From Liopterus haemorrhoidalis (Eukaryota > Arthropoda > Insecta > Coleoptera > Dytiscidae), in the NCBI GenBank assembly GCA_963971575.1, contig OZ020620.1, positions 38,579,992 through 38,643,991 on the forward strand: DNA of 64,000 nucleotides. Reading direction: 5' to 3'. This document shows positions 33,330 to 45,248 of this stretch, one piece after another (positions within the stretch are counted from its first letter, which is position 1; each line of letters opens with the position of its first letter). The position numbers and the translations under genes were made by a program. The notes beneath the pieces are model-generated. The model ran no database searches. It saw only the letters and a list, made by a program, of their open reading frames with translations, and was not told where the DNA came from.

Positions 33330-34040
33330 GTATGTCAATTTAAAGATCATTTCTTCAAAAACTTAAAAAATTATCGAGAGAAAACAAAAGGGGGCCCCAT
33401 ATTATGACCTTCTCCTCTAAGTATGTAGGGCTGAGGTCGAAAAAATAATTGGGATGAAGCATTCAATTTCATTCATATTGATAATGCCATTTAGAAATTT
33501 TACAAAACTCATTCAGACACATTTTGAAATACCAAACAAGTTTTTGAGTGTCTCCCTGTTCAAGTATGCATATTATAACTAATTATAATCAATATAAAAA
33601 TTAAAAATGGGGAACATTAGATTTAATTACATTTAAATGTTAGGAAACAACACCTACGATATTAGAATGAAAATCAAATAAAATAAATTCCAAAATTATG
33701 TGTTTTTATCTATAAATGTATATTTAAATGTGTTTAGATAAAAATATCAAAGACATTTGGATATTAGACACAACATTAGCCACAATTTATTATATATCAT
33801 TTACAAAATTTTCAAAAAAATCAAGAATTTTTATTATTGTTTATTATGTCTCACAAATTAGGTAGCAATGTTGTAAATTAGACATGATTATATTAAAATA
33901 GTTGTAATAATTTAATTTCTTTTTAATTATTAGTAATTGGGAAGTATTATTCACCATCTGGAAACTTTGGTCAAGACGTAAATCTATAATATAAAAATAA
34001 TAATAATAATATTAATTTTACGAATATGTACGTACACTGT
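33330..34040. other. unassigned AT-rich DNA
   Basis: Nothing recognised except a short ATA-rich stretch near 33990-34015. Confidence 0.3.
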
Positions 34041-34044
34041 ATAC

Positions 34045-35890
34045 AAGGGTTACCTTTTATGTTTTTACAAACGATCACTAGATGGCAATATTGAAATGTG
34101 CCATTACTATATTCGTAAAATTTGACATTTGTTATTATGAAATCAGTAACAGCTTATAAATTGACCGAGTAGTTTGTTGACAGTGAGCGTTAAAAAAAAC
34201 AGGTTTAAGAAAAAATGGATATTACTCGTGAAGGTTTTCGTTGGATGAATTTTTACCATTTTAGTAAAGGCCTAAATTAACAATAATGCATAGATTCGCT
34301 TCGTTCAACTTTTGGTAATAAAGCAATATCAGAAAAGACTGTTCACAATTGGTTTGCAGAATTTCGTCGTGGTCGTTGTCCGTCAGTGATGAATCTCGTG
34401 AAAGTCGACCAAAATCGGTTGTGATTTAAAACACATCGATGCTGTGCGCAAAATGATTGAAGAAGTTCGGCATGTGACTTACCGTGAGATAGAGGCATCC
34501 TTTGGCATATCGCAGACTGCAATATATTTGATTTTGCATGAAAATTTAGCTGTGAAAAAGATCTGTTCCCGATGGATTTCGCATAGTTTGACCGAAGCTA
34601 AAAAAAGACTCGTGTTGATTGGTGTAAAGAAATGCTAAAAAAGTCAACCTAGGCACTGCTAAATCCATATACAACATCGTTACAGATGACGAAATTTGGA
34701 TTTATTCATATGAACCGGAAACTTAGCAACAAACTACTGTTTGGATCTTCAAAGATGAACCGAAACATACAAAATTTGTTCGTTTACGTCACCAAGAAAA
34801 TGATCGCTTTTTTCTTCGGTTGTACTGGACATGTCGCAACCATTCCTGTAGAGGATCGGGGAACAGTTAATGCTGAATGATATACAACAATTTGTTTACC
34901 AGAAGTTACCAACAAAATCAAGAAAAACAACCAAATACGTCGCATCATTCTTCCTCATGACAATGCAAGCTCCCACAAAGCACGTCAAACAATTGCTTAT
35001 TTGAAGGAGAAAAACATCAAATTAATGTCTCATTGCCCATATTCACCTGATTTATCCCCTTACGACTTTTTTTGTTCCCCAACGTCAAACAAAAAATGCG
35101 TGGACAGCAGAGATGGGCGTCTACGCGTAAACTTGAATTTTTTACGTCTACGTGTAAATTTACCGTAGACAGCGTAGAGAAGTGTAGACTGTGTAGACAC
35201 GTAGAATCTAGCGTAGAATAATGAAAAATGAGGTTATGTAACGTTTAAAAAAATAAAATACCGCCAGTTTTAAGCAGAAGAGGCAGTAAAGAACTCAAAT
35301 TTAATATTTTTGACAGTTTCCTGATTAAAACAACTACTAACTTTTAATTTTAATTTTACTTTAGTAGTTCATACAGACAGAAACCAAGTAATTTATATTG
35401 TCCATAAGAACATACGATTTGTGAGATAACATTTTTGGAAACAATATATGTAATTAGAACTACATAAAATTGAAATAAACATAAACATTAAAGTAAACTA
35501 TTTAAACTATTACCATTCTATTATTTCAAATATTACATTTAAACGTACTGCGCATGTACAGTTTACATTCTACATTCGACACGTAAACAAAGGCATATTC
35601 TACTTGACATGTTTACGCGTAAAATCTACATTAGTCTACATCATGTATTCTACGCGCCCATCACTGGTGGACAGCGATTTTCATCACCTCAAGAAGCTGT
35701 TGACCTTCGAAAACCATGTTTTTGAAATACGAACTTCACAGTGGAAAAAATGTTTCGAGAATTGGTTTGAACGCATGCAAAAGTGTATAAATCTTAAAGG
35801 CGAATATTTTGAAAAGCAATAAAGCAGCTTGTTACAAAAGAATTTTTTCTTTCTTAGTTTTTTAAAAATTTAAAAGATGGCCCTCGGAAT
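34045..35890 (+). pseudogene. DD34D mariner, nearly full length, split by an hAT MITE
   Basis: Across several frames: MDITREGFRW, SLRSTFGNKAISEKTVHNWF, MIEEVRHVTYREIEASFGIS, then LPHDNASSHKARQTIAYL (second catalytic D) and CPYSPDLSPYDFFLF (third D). Thirty-four residues lie between those two aspartates. The C-terminus ends near 35820 (KCINLKGEYFEKQ). Many frameshifts and stops. The coding part is interrupted at 35108-35666 by a MITE that duplicated GTGGACAG. A close relative starts at 46024. Confidence 0.88.
35108..35666. mobile_element. hAT MITE, 559 bp, inside mariner
   Basis: Ends CAGAGATGGGCG and CGCCCATCACTG, flanked by exact 8-bp duplications GTGGACAG (35100-35107 and 35667-35674). It is rich in TCTACGCGTAAA and TTTACGCGTAAAATCTAC motifs near its ends. 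Confidence 0.95.
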
Positions 35891-35969
35891 GGGGAGGGCT
35901 ATCTCTCTATTCCGACAGTTTACTTCGGAAACTTCTAAACAAGGAAAGAGTACTATTGACACGATTGAA

Positions 35970-36780
35970 ACAGATGTGAGATGGACACAAGGGAAGCTAA
36001 GCGAAAGAGAATCGGAGGAAGAAACATAAGAGTAGAAGAATTGAGGAGGAGAAACAAGGAGGTACAGGAGCAGGAAAGAACAGTAAGAATAGACAATCCA
36101 AGGAATGTGAAAAGGTATAGAGAGATAAGGACGGTAGGAATACCTAAATATTTGAAAGGGAGGAGAGGAAAGGCAGGGGGGCAGAGTTAGGAGGATTGTC
36201 AGATTAATATGTGGAAATGAAGAACTGAGTAATAGGTATTGGGCAAAACCAGAGGATAGGCTATGCAGAATGTGTAGGGAAGAGGAAGAATCCTTGGAAC
36301 ACCTAACAAAAAGATGTGGAAAGATGATAAAATGGGAGGAAGAGATAAAGGAGCTGTTGAGTGAAGAAGGAAAGGGAAAGAGATGGGTGAGAGAACAGGA
36401 CGAAAGAAAGAAGGAATGCGGAGAGGTAAGAAAGAACTGAGAACAGGAAGGAAGAGAGAGGCAAAGGAGGAGGAAAGAAAAGAGGGAAGAGAAGCAAAAA
36501 AGAGATGAAAGAGGGGCAGAAGAACTGGAGTCAAGAAGGAAGGAGACCAGAGATGGAAGCCGAAAAGAGAATAGGAAGAAAGAGAAGGACGCCGGAGGAA
36601 GAATGAAGAATAAGGATGAAAATTTATATAAACTTTATTAAAGCAAATTTGTAATTGTACTGTATTGTAATTATGTATGAGTATTTCTATTTTCATGGTG
36701 CAGTTAAAACCCAAAACGCCTCAAGGCCTAGGGGAAATAAAGAATTTATATATAAAAGATAGCCCTCGTATAAGGGTTTC
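35970..36780 (+). pseudogene. LINE-X C-terminal fragment with 3' end, copy 3
   Basis: Reads ELRRRNKEVQEQERTVRIDN, YREIRTVGIPKYLKGRRGK, then after a frameshift RLICGNEELSNRYWAKPEDR and LCRMCREEEESLEHLTKRCG. The motif CRMC...H...C is the LINE-X zinc-knuckle. A purine-rich stretch and the 3' end CTAGGGGAAATAAAGAATTT follow, as also seen near 61830. Confidence 0.75.
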
Positions 36781-37225
36781 TTTCTTATATTTAAGGAATC
36801 CTGAAAAGGTTAATAAATTAAATCTTAAAATTCCGGCAACGCGGCCTCAAAAATGAATAAGATTTTTTTCTTAAATGACAACATCGCTGACCTATGTTGC
36901 TTAACAACGGAAGGTAGTGCCTAGGTCGTTAAATATAAAGTCAATACATTTAGTTTCCAATTAACCAAAATGTCGCGCCAAAATATATGTTCTGAATGAA
37001 AAATGGTGTTATATAGAGCATGTTACAGCCCTAAAGGCAGCATCTGTTTTAGTTCAAGATTTCGCCGTTAAAATTCCGTGGCGCCAGCCGCAACGATTTC
37101 GATAATGTATTAATGTGGAAGTGGGAGGAGTGGCCCTCTCATAAATTCAACCGCGGTTCTGACAAACACACACACACATACGTAAGAACACGTATACAAT
37201 AATAAACGGTGCACATACACATATA
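36781..37225. other. unassigned
   Basis: No gene recognised. A short CA run lies at about 37163-37178. It ends at the TA flank of a DD41D element. Confidence 0.3.
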
Positions 37226-38125
37226 ATGGGTGTTTTTTTTAGAGGTATAGAACTTTAAATTGCAATAAAACAACGATGGATTATTCGATTGACATGAATT
37301 TTTTTTTATTCGAAAGATAATCTTGTGGCATTACATTTTAAATATGATTTCTGGCATATGACCGGCTGGCTCGGATGTAGTCCAATCTGGACGTCCAATT
37401 TTCGATGACTTTTTCCAACATTTGTGGCCGTATATCGGCAATAACACGGCGAATGTTGTCTTCCAAATGGTCAAGCGTTTGTGGCTTATCCGCATAGACC
37501 AATGACTTTACATAGCCCCACAGAAAGTAGTCCAGCGGTGTTAAATCACAAGATCTTGGAGGCCAATTCACAGGTCCAAAACGTGAAATTAGGCGGTCAC
37601 CAAACGTGTCTTTCAATAAATCGATTGTGGCACGAGCTGTGTGACATGCTGCGCCGTCTTGTTGGAACCACAGCTCCTGGACATCATGGCTGTTCAATTC
37701 AGGAATGAAAAAGTTAGTAATCATGGCTCTATACCGATCACCATTGACTGTAACGTTCTGGCCATCATCGTTTTTGAAGAAGTACGGTAGCTTCTTCTGT
37801 ACGCACCGTACGGCGTCTCTGGGGATGCGAGTTATCAATAAGAGTAAACGTGGTGCGAAAACGTTCCATGGTTAATCGAATTAACTGCTCTGATGGACGA
37901 TTTTGTCGACGATAAAATGGACGTAGTGCGCGATACGTATTCCGCACAGAACCATTATTTTCGAAATAAAATTGCACTATTTGCAAGCGTTGTTCAGGCG
38001 TGAGTCTATTCATGATGAATTGCCAAACCAAACTGAGAATAAATCACTTGACAGCTGTTAAATCGGTCGCCATCTTGAACAGTAATGCCAACTTAAAGTT
38101 CTATACCTCTAAAAAAAACACCCGT
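37226..38125 (-). mobile_element. second DD41D-type element, internally deleted
   Basis: It is 900 bp long with inverted ends GGGTGTTTTTTTTAGAGGTA and their complement, with TA on each side. The minus strand encodes MNRLTPEQRLQIVQFYFENN and DNSHPQRRRTVRTEEATVL (N-terminal HTH-like part). After a deletion come DGQNVTVNGDRYRAMITNFF, LWFQQDGAACHTARATIDLL and SCDLTPLDYFLWGYVKSLVY. The spacing from QQD to PLD is 41 residues. The first catalytic Asp is in the deleted part. The sequence differs clearly from the elements at 12383 and 50698, so it is a separate DD41D family. Confidence 0.9.
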
Positions 38126-38161
38126 TATAATGAATTTTTTCTGACAGTTGGGTTGTATTTA

Positions 38162-38541
38162 CCCAGCAAACATTCAACTAACGGCCGAATGCCGGGAAAC
38201 TGCTTTTATGCTGGTAAATTACTGGCACCAAAAGTAAGTGCAACGCCAGTATTAATAAAATACTGGCGTACTTCACATTTGTATTTCGCATTCCGCCTAT
38301 ACGAAGTACTTTACCAGCATTTTATAAGCACTCTTCTTCACTCATACTTTTTACTTAAAACCATCAGAAATAAATCTTGCAACTAATGCGATTATTTTGC
38401 ACTTTACCGTTGCTGGGCCGGCATCTGATACATCAATGGGCCAGTAACGGCCACGGGGACACCGGGGTACTGGCCCATTACTTTCAATGCCGGGGAGTAT
38501 GTGCTTTACCAGTACTGGCCCGTATAAAAATGTTTGCTGGG
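38162..38541. mobile_element. family-3 TA element, short complete copy
   Basis: 380 bp with ends CCCAGCAAACATT and AATGTTTGCTGGG, TA on both sides (38160-38161, 38542-38543). The interior has CGGCCGAATGCCGG, TACGAAGTACTTTACCAGCA and a GC-rich right end (GGGGACACCGGGGTACTGG). Non-coding. It lacks the internal palindrome found in the longer copies. Confidence 0.88.
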
Positions 38542-38714
38542 TAGCGTTATACATGCAAATTCCTAATATGCTCTCCACCCTGTTACCCGATTTTGTTTAC
38601 GTACTAATTTGGTTTGATTTGAATTAGTTGTAATTTAACAGTCGTTCACTTCAGACGCAATTCATTTAGCTACTACGATATGGGTTGTATTTTGCCTAAT
38701 TTATACAAATCCCT

Positions 38715-39311
38715 CCCAGCAAACATTCAACCATCGGCCGAATGCCGGAAAACTGCTTTTTCTGTTGGTAAATTGCTGGCACTAAAAGTTTGTGCAATGC
38801 CAGTATTAATAATGTACTTCACATTTGTATTTCGCACTCCTCCTATACGAAGTACTTTACCAGCATTTTATGAGCACTCTTTATTTTTGATATGTTACAT
38901 TTTACTTTTGTTTCACCATCGTTGAATAAATTAATTCAACGAATAAAGTTGACAATATCACATCATTCTATTGACAGCAACGTTAATTTCTTCATTAATA
39001 GTTTAAAACTGATGCGATATTGTCAACTTTATTTGTTAAATAAATTTATTCAACGATGGTGAAATGGTCAAATGAGTATTTATTTTGCATATGTTACATT
39101 TGAAATACTAGAGAGTGGATATAATATAAGCACTGGTCCGTCAGAAACTTGCACCTAATGCGAATTTTTTGCACTTTGCCGCTGGTGGGCCGGCAATTGA
39201 TACACCAATGGGCCAGCTAACGGCCACGGGGACACCGGGGTACTGGCCATTATTTTCAATGCCGGGGAGTATGTGCTTCAACAGTACTAGCCCGTATAAA
39301 AATGTTTGCTG
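38715..39311. mobile_element. family-3 TA element, medium copy with internal palindrome
   Basis: Begins CCCAGCAAACATTCAACCAT and ends in a cut terminal repeat (AATGTTTGCTG) at 39311. A palindrome at 38918-39060 (CACCATCGTTGAATAAATT and AATAAATTTATTCAACGATG) is also in the long copy at 58314-58472. The DNA to the left (38570-38714) and to the right (from 39311) share TGTTACCCGATTT and TTTGGTTTGAT, suggesting a local duplication. Confidence 0.8.
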
Positions 39312-40423
39312 TTACCCGATTTAGTTTTGGTACTATTTTGGTTTGATGTGTAACGTTCGTTGTGATTTGACACATGTGCAGTTTGGACGCAATTCATTAT
39401 GAAGAATTTTTTGCCCCAACAACGTTACAGTAATTAAAAAATTATAATAAAATGTTTTGAAGATTTAATTCTTGGGGTGTTTGCATATTTTTATATTTAA
39501 ATACCGCAGTATAATCGCGGAGTCTTAATTTCAGTTTTCGAAAATAATGCGAACCGGAAATTTTTCAGGTAGGTTACATATTACTGGTGTATTTTCTGGT
39601 AGGATTTTCTGTACATATTCATCAAAACAGGAGTGGTTCTTACAATAAATAAAATTGATGTGTGAATTTTCACTAGTCAGGGTTTTGTAGGAATTTAATA
39701 AGTGTAAGAAGCCAACAAAATACTGGAAGTCTACGAATATTTGTTAACAATGTTTTGGTATAGTGTTCAAAACTCGGTCCTCAGCTGTTAAAACTTTTTT
39801 ATTATATTTTTAATTTCATAAAAAAACACACAAGCCCAAGCCCAAGATAACTACTCACTGTCTTAGGCAGAAATACAAAAAATCCACATCATTATTAGCC
39901 ATAATTTAGCCATGAATTAAAACAATAACCAATTTTATCAAAAACACAAAAACTGCAATATTTTTCAAAAACACAATCTGATCAAAACTTCCTATAATTT
40001 TTTCAAATTTTACTCTAACCCCTTTGGGAAAAAGAGGGCGGGAAAAGAACTTTTTTAGCACATTTTTGGCTAAAAGCGTGTTTAAAAAAAAACGAATTTT
40101 AAAAAACTACTTTTTGTTCCTTAATCTACGTCCTAAAACATTATTTTTTTTATCGACGACACAAAAAAATCGATATTTTTCGAAAAACTTGTATGATTGT
40201 CAAAAATTCCTGCTGAACTATTCCGGTTCCTATCAATGTTCATTACGGAGATTTTTTCAGTTTTTTAGATCAGCCCCTCTGGGAGATAGGGTGGGGGACA
40301 AAAGTTTTTAGACTCCTTTTTGGAAAAAACCCAAAACAAAAAATAGATCTTTCAAAAATAAAAATTTTCGTGTTGATCAACACATTAAGAGGTTTCATTT
40401 GATATGCCACTTAAAATTAAAAC

Positions 40424-40482
40424 CAGTGGCGAAGGGAAACCTCCGCTAGACTTGCCCTCCCAAAAAAAAAAATAAAAAAAAA

Positions 40483-40513
<31 letters not shown>

Positions 40514-41311
40514 AAATATTTACAAAAATACATCAAATTATGTTCAATACAAATTTTTGTCCAAGGCATGGTTTACTTGTTACGAATTAATTATCATAAC
40601 CATGGAAACGTTACATATAAATATGAAAAAATTGAATTTAAATAAATTTAAATTTAAATAATTTTACAAAAAAATTTTAAAATTTTTCGTTTTATCAAAA
40701 AACGTCTCAAATAAAAGTTATTAGTTATTGCATTTATAGTAACTTTTGTTCAATAAATTTTTTCGAAATATTTTTCTGTTGCTAAATATTCGTCTGTGTG
40801 TGTGTGTGTGTGTGTGTCTGTGTGTATACACGATAACTCAAGAACGGTTCAACTTAGAGAATTCGTTCTGGTACTAAAAAATTCTCCTATTAAATGGGCA
40901 GAACCTTATTGTTTTTTATGAAGATCGGTTGACTAGAAATGGGAGTTTACTCGTGTCGATTTTAAGATTTTTGCGAATATTTAGCAACAGAAAAATATTT
41001 CGAAAAAATTTATTGAACAAAGTTACTATAAATGCAATTACTAATAACTTTTATTTGAGACGTTTTTTGATAAAACGAAAAATTTTGAAATTTTTTTGTA
41101 AAATTATTTAAAATTTCTCAATTTCTCAATTTTTTCATACTTATATGTAACGTTTCCATGGTCATGATAATTAATTCGTAACTAGTAAACCAAATCTTGG
41201 ACAAAAATTTGTATAGAACATAATTTGATGTACCTTTAAAGATTTATCTAAATATATCAATTTTTTTTTTTATAGGAGGGCAAGTCTAGCGCAGGTTTCC
41301 CTTCGCCACTG
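40424..41311. mobile_element. hAT-like foldback element carrying HINE-2 sequence in both arms
   Basis: Inverted ends CAGTGGCGAAGGGAAACCT and AGGTTTCCCTTCGCCACTG extend inward through GCTAGACTTGCCCTCC. Further inside, GTTTACTTGTTACGAATTAA pairs with TTAATTCGTAACTAGTAAAC. HINE-2 3' sequence (CCATGGAAACGTTACATAT and its complement) is present in both arms around a (GT)n core. No clean 8-bp target duplication is visible. Confidence 0.75.
40795..40826. repeat. (GT)n microsatellite
   Basis: Near-perfect GT run with one GTCT interruption, at the centre of the foldback element. Confidence 0.9.
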
Positions 41312-41737
41312 GTTTTTATTAAATACATATTTGTTTATATTTATCTCGAGCTGTGTTTTTTTTAACTCTCAGTATTTTTCCTGTATGTGGACCAAAGAGC
41401 TGTATAACCATCAAATTTCAACTTTCTATGTTATGCCGTTTGGCTACAATTTCTATCGTCCAGACAGATAGACACATGACGTTATATAGTTTTTTTTTGT
41501 TGTTTTACCTACAAAACCCTAAAAATGTACGCCTGAACAGTTTTTTTTTTTTTTTTCGTCATGGGTGATATTATTTTCATGTTGAAATATTAATCCAACA
41601 AATGGTATTAATAAATTACAAATGACACCTAACAACAAGTATTGAAACAAAATAAGAATGTTCAATTATTGTCATTAATAGCACTCTTATAATAAGTTTT
41701 AAAAAAATAATAATTCAAATTTAAATTGAACTTTTAC

Positions 41738-42395
41738 TGACAGCCCTATGTATAAGGGAGGTATTATGATCATACCGATTTTCACATTTCGTGATTTCAA
41801 TGGATGTCCACGAATTGAGGTCTCTACATAACTTTATAACTATTTTTAGTATGATGTCGGTCGACCGGTCTGTTGGTCGGTCTGTTGGTCGGTCTGTTGG
41901 TCCGTCTGTTTGTCTGTCTGTCGGTCCGTGGAACGAGTAGACCGAATTTGCCAGCAAAAGAGAATGTAGACCGAATTTAAAACAGATTTTTATGAAACTT
42001 CATATTGAACATTTGGACATCATATGATCAACTTTTGGCAATAATCGATCAGCCAGAAGCAGAACCGCAGTAAGGAAAACTTGCGCTAGGGGCGAAACTG
42101 CGTTTTGGCGCCCTTGGCAAATAATTCCAAGTGATGAGCAAAAAAATGTCCTCTCCTCGCAAATTCCAAGTGAAGAGCAAAAACAAAAAAGGTCCTCACT
42201 TTCGCAATGTGGCGCCCCTTAGTCAAACTCATCGGCGCCCTTTTCCTTAGTGCGCTAGGGGCCATCACCCCCTCCGCCCCCCCCCCTTCCTGCGGCTCTG
42301 GCCAGAAGTGTTTCCGTATCGTTTACTCGTATCGTTTTTATGTTTTTTTATGAATCTTAACAAATATTTCGAAAACATTATTCAATATTTTGCCC
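41738..42395 (+). mobile_element. HINE-2 copy 6, degraded, split by hAT MITE
   Basis: Starts near CTATGTATAAGGGAGGTATT, then GATCATACCGATTTTCACAT, a short GTCTGTTG-type core (41868-41928) and AGATTTTTATGAAACTTCAT. It is interrupted at 42060-42300 and continues to about 42395. The 3' end is lost. Confidence 0.7.
42060..42300. mobile_element. hAT MITE, 241 bp
   Basis: Ends CAGAACCGCAGTAAGG and CCTTCCTGCGGCTCTG (two mismatches), flanked by exact duplications GCCAGAAG (42052-42059 and 42301-42308). A partial copy is at 16206. Confidence 0.93.
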
Positions 42396-42912
42396 CCTCC
42401 AAACTATGATCTGATATATAACAACAGTATTGTCACCATGTGAACGCAGGCCAATTTAATAAAATTTATATCATTTTAAGACTACAAAAATTGACATTTA
42501 ATTTGTGATGTATTTAAATATAGTTAAAGTTGCTTGATATGAATATTTGAATATATTAATTTTAATAATACTCCATGAACGTTTTTACATTAACACTGCA
42601 GATAATTAAAGATGCTTATCTATATGTTATTTATTTAAATATGTTAAAAGTGGCTGAAAACAATAGGGAAGCAATTAGCTTAATTAAAAGTCTGTAATAT
42701 ATATCTGTCTATCGGTGAATCATCGTCAGCCAATCTACATGTTTAACGTCTATCATCGTACATGGGGTTTTAGATTTACGACATATCTTATTACGTTCTC
42801 CAGCGTTTTGTAACAATATGAATTTATAATAGAACTGTACTCATTCGACAGAAAACTGATAGAACTGAATTAAATGTACATGCATACATAGAGTTACCAC
42901 ATATGAGAGTAA
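42396..42912. other. unassigned AT-rich DNA
   Basis: No features recognised. Confidence 0.3.
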
Positions 42913-43406
42913 AGCCTGGTTTATAATAGCTACATAACATAATGCATGGCATATAACATAGCATGTCTCCACAGCATAACGCACAAGCCATAACTACGGT
43001 GTTTATAATAGAACCGGTGTACCGCTTTAGTACATTAGTCGGAACGCGGAGCTCTTCTTTATTTGTCGTACAATATTGAATTATTTTACACTAATTTAAC
43101 CAACCTCGTTTCTTTTTCCACTTTTAAAAAGTTATAAACACAATAATAACCAAAAAAGTATACAAAAACTTCTTCTGACAATTGTCATGCTCGCCACTCC
43201 CTTCTGTGATTGGCTACGCATAGCCTCCACAAACATGAATGTTCAACTTGGTGAATTTTTATGTTATGGAGTTGTGTGTCTGCGTTGTGCGGTTCGTTTA
43301 TAAACAGGATAACGATAGTAGTACTATGTTTCAACTTCATTAAGTTATGGAGCCATGTTATGCATATGCTATGCGTTATATTATGAGTTCTATTATAAAC
43401 CAGGCT
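42913..43406. mobile_element. PIF/Harbinger-like MITE, 494 bp
   Basis: Ends AGCCTGGTTTATAATAG and CTATTATAAACCAGGCT (17 of 17) flanked by TAA on both sides (42910-42912, 43407-43409). A 3-bp TWA duplication is typical of PIF/Harbinger. Secondary inverted phrases around GCATAT lie inside. No transposase. Confidence 0.8.
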
Positions 43407-43544
43407 TAACGCTAAAATTAGAATGTGTAAGATTAATATATGCAAATTGCGTCAATGACACCTATAAATTTTTATTTTCCTTAATTTTTAAAACAGATGA
43501 TCAAAATATAAACTTTATGACAATTATAGCAAGAGATAGAATTT

Positions 43545-44313
43545 TTTGAATTGTCCCACACCCTGTAGCCCAGATGGTTTAAACTAAAAATTTGAAAAAA
43601 TTCTAAGTAATGTACATTGGTGTGAACCGGAATAGTTCAACAGGAATTCTTGCTCAGATTATGTTTTCGGAAAATAACGATTTTTTTGTGTTTTTTTGGT
43701 TGACGATGTACAACAGTTATAGTTATGTAACACACTATACTAGAAGGCGTATCCTGGTCTAATGGTTAGCTTGCTCGCTTGCTACACAGCAAACTATGGT
43801 TCGCTCCCGTGCAGAGGAGACTTTTTTTTCTATTTTTATTTTGTTTAAATTATTTTGTCAAAATTCTAGTTATATTTTGGCAAATGTTCCATTTAATTTT
43901 TAAGAGTACATTTAATAACCGGTTGGAATTTTTGGAAGTATATTTTCATTCTATGTGTCATGTATACGAAACTGGAGGGGCGGAGCTGGAACTTAAAACA
44001 ACCAATGGAAGACATAGGCGCAATTTTCAAAATCTTAATGAGCCTTGCTATATAAAAAAATACTGCACATATTTAGAAACCTAAATAATGGTATTAGGTA
44101 TTCGAATTAAAATTAATAAAAAAATATTTTGACATAAAAATTGTTTTTAAAGCTCTTAGATTAACAGACGATAAATTATTTTAAAAATATCGTTCATTTT
44201 GCCGTGATTACTACAAAGCAAAATTTGTCCTACATACTCAGCATGCCGTCTTCCCTTATTATATACCTGCGAAACACTGCAATGTGTGAAAATTCACACT
44301 TCACATCGATTTT
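43545..44313 (+). mobile_element. HINE-1 copy D, 5'-truncated
   Basis: Starts at TTGTCCCACACCCTGTAGCC, lacking the 5' inverted repeat and GTCY core. Cassette D is at 43745-43820. The 3' third matches copy E and ends ATACCTGCGAAACACTGCAA, hairpin, ACATCGATTTT. A pogo element follows 20 bp further on. Confidence 0.82.
43745..43820 (+). ncRNA. tRNA-like cassette D inside HINE-1, best folded
   Basis: GGCGTATCCTGGTCTAATGG begins the cassette, with GGTTAGC closing the A-box region. The T-arm TATGG-TTCGCTC-CCGTG pairs in all five positions if two G-U pairs are allowed. A run of eight T follows at 43821-43828. It is a plausible Pol III unit, though position 58 is C where a real tRNA has A. Confidence 0.6.
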
Positions 44314-44333
44314 CTAAAATCCACAACAGATTA

Positions 44334-45133
44334 CAGTAATACCTCGTTTAACATTAGGGATGCGTTCCTCAAGAACACTACGTTAACCGAATCAACGTTA
44401 ACGGAGGAAGAAATAACACGCGAAGGATAGGGATAGGTTACTAAATTGAAAAAAAAATACATTATTTAATACATTTATTTTTAATTTTTTAATTAATAGA
44501 TAGGAACAACTGAAAACAGCTTTTCTTGACAAAATTTAAAATATAAAATTAGTATGCATGTATGTATTACAAAATTAGCGGTTATACGTAAATAAACTGA
44601 CAAGTTGTGACATTTTAATTTTTTGACTAGAATGAATCAAGGGTCGATTGCCTTGCTTGTCTCTTCTTTTCTCGTAATAGCTCACTGTAACATGTTAAAG
44701 AATTTAATACATTTCTTTTTACAGCACAACTTCGTGAAAAATCTGGATCATTTTCGGACAAAATATCTACCGAATGAGACATTGGACTCAGGCAATCAAA
44801 CAATATTTTTGTTGTTAAAACTTTAACCGGCGGCTCTTCCATATCAATGTGAGAATTGGCATCTTCTCTTACCAAATTTTCTTCTGTCAGTTCTTGCAAT
44901 TCTTCATTTGTTAGCTTGTCGTAATAGGATTGTCGTTGTCATCCTATAGGAATTGTTGAATATCATCAGCGTCAACTTCATTGAAACGTAACTGGTGTGC
45001 CATTTCAACAAGTTCATTCTGGATTTCATTAGCAAGTTCCGATTCTTCTTCTAAATTGAGTCCTACTGTCGCCCTGAAATGACGTTATAGCGAGGTATTG
45101 TTAACGGAGGTAACGTTAAGCGAGGTATTACTG
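44334..45133 (-). mobile_element. pogo/Tigger-type element with transposase C-terminus
   Basis: Ends CAGTAATACCTCG and CGAGGTATTACTG with TA on both sides (44332-44333, 45134-45135). On the minus strand 44899-44627 reads QELTEENLVREDANSHIDME, then LNSLTCYSELLREKKRQARQ and STLDSF before the stop, matching the acidic C-terminal tail of Tigger transposases. The catalytic domain is missing. It complements the N-terminal relic in the element at 7860. Confidence 0.85.
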
Positions 45134-45248
45134 TATTTTCCAAGTTGGTAAAATTGATGTTAAAGACATCACACTGAAAAATAAAATTTATTTAAAATTG
45201 CAATACCAAATCGTTCATTGTGAGGCTAGGAATTTATTGGATAATAGT

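Larger units (their letters stand above)
39651..41526 (-). mobile_element. old HINE-1-like copy with a large hAT foldback inside
   Basis: Canonical minus. The 5' end at 41526 is TTTTTAGGGTTTTGTAGGTA. A very short GTCT trace, AAACGGCATAACATAGAAAG-like sequence and a diverged middle follow, and the 3' end is at 39651. It shows no clear tRNA-like cassette (39780-39990 inspected). An hAT element (40424-41311) interrupts it near TTCATTTGATATGCCACTTA. Confidence 0.6.

Noticed and set aside
36199..36714. 171-residue Leu/Ser-rich minus frame
   Set aside because: It is antisense to the purine-rich 3' part of LINE-X copy 3.
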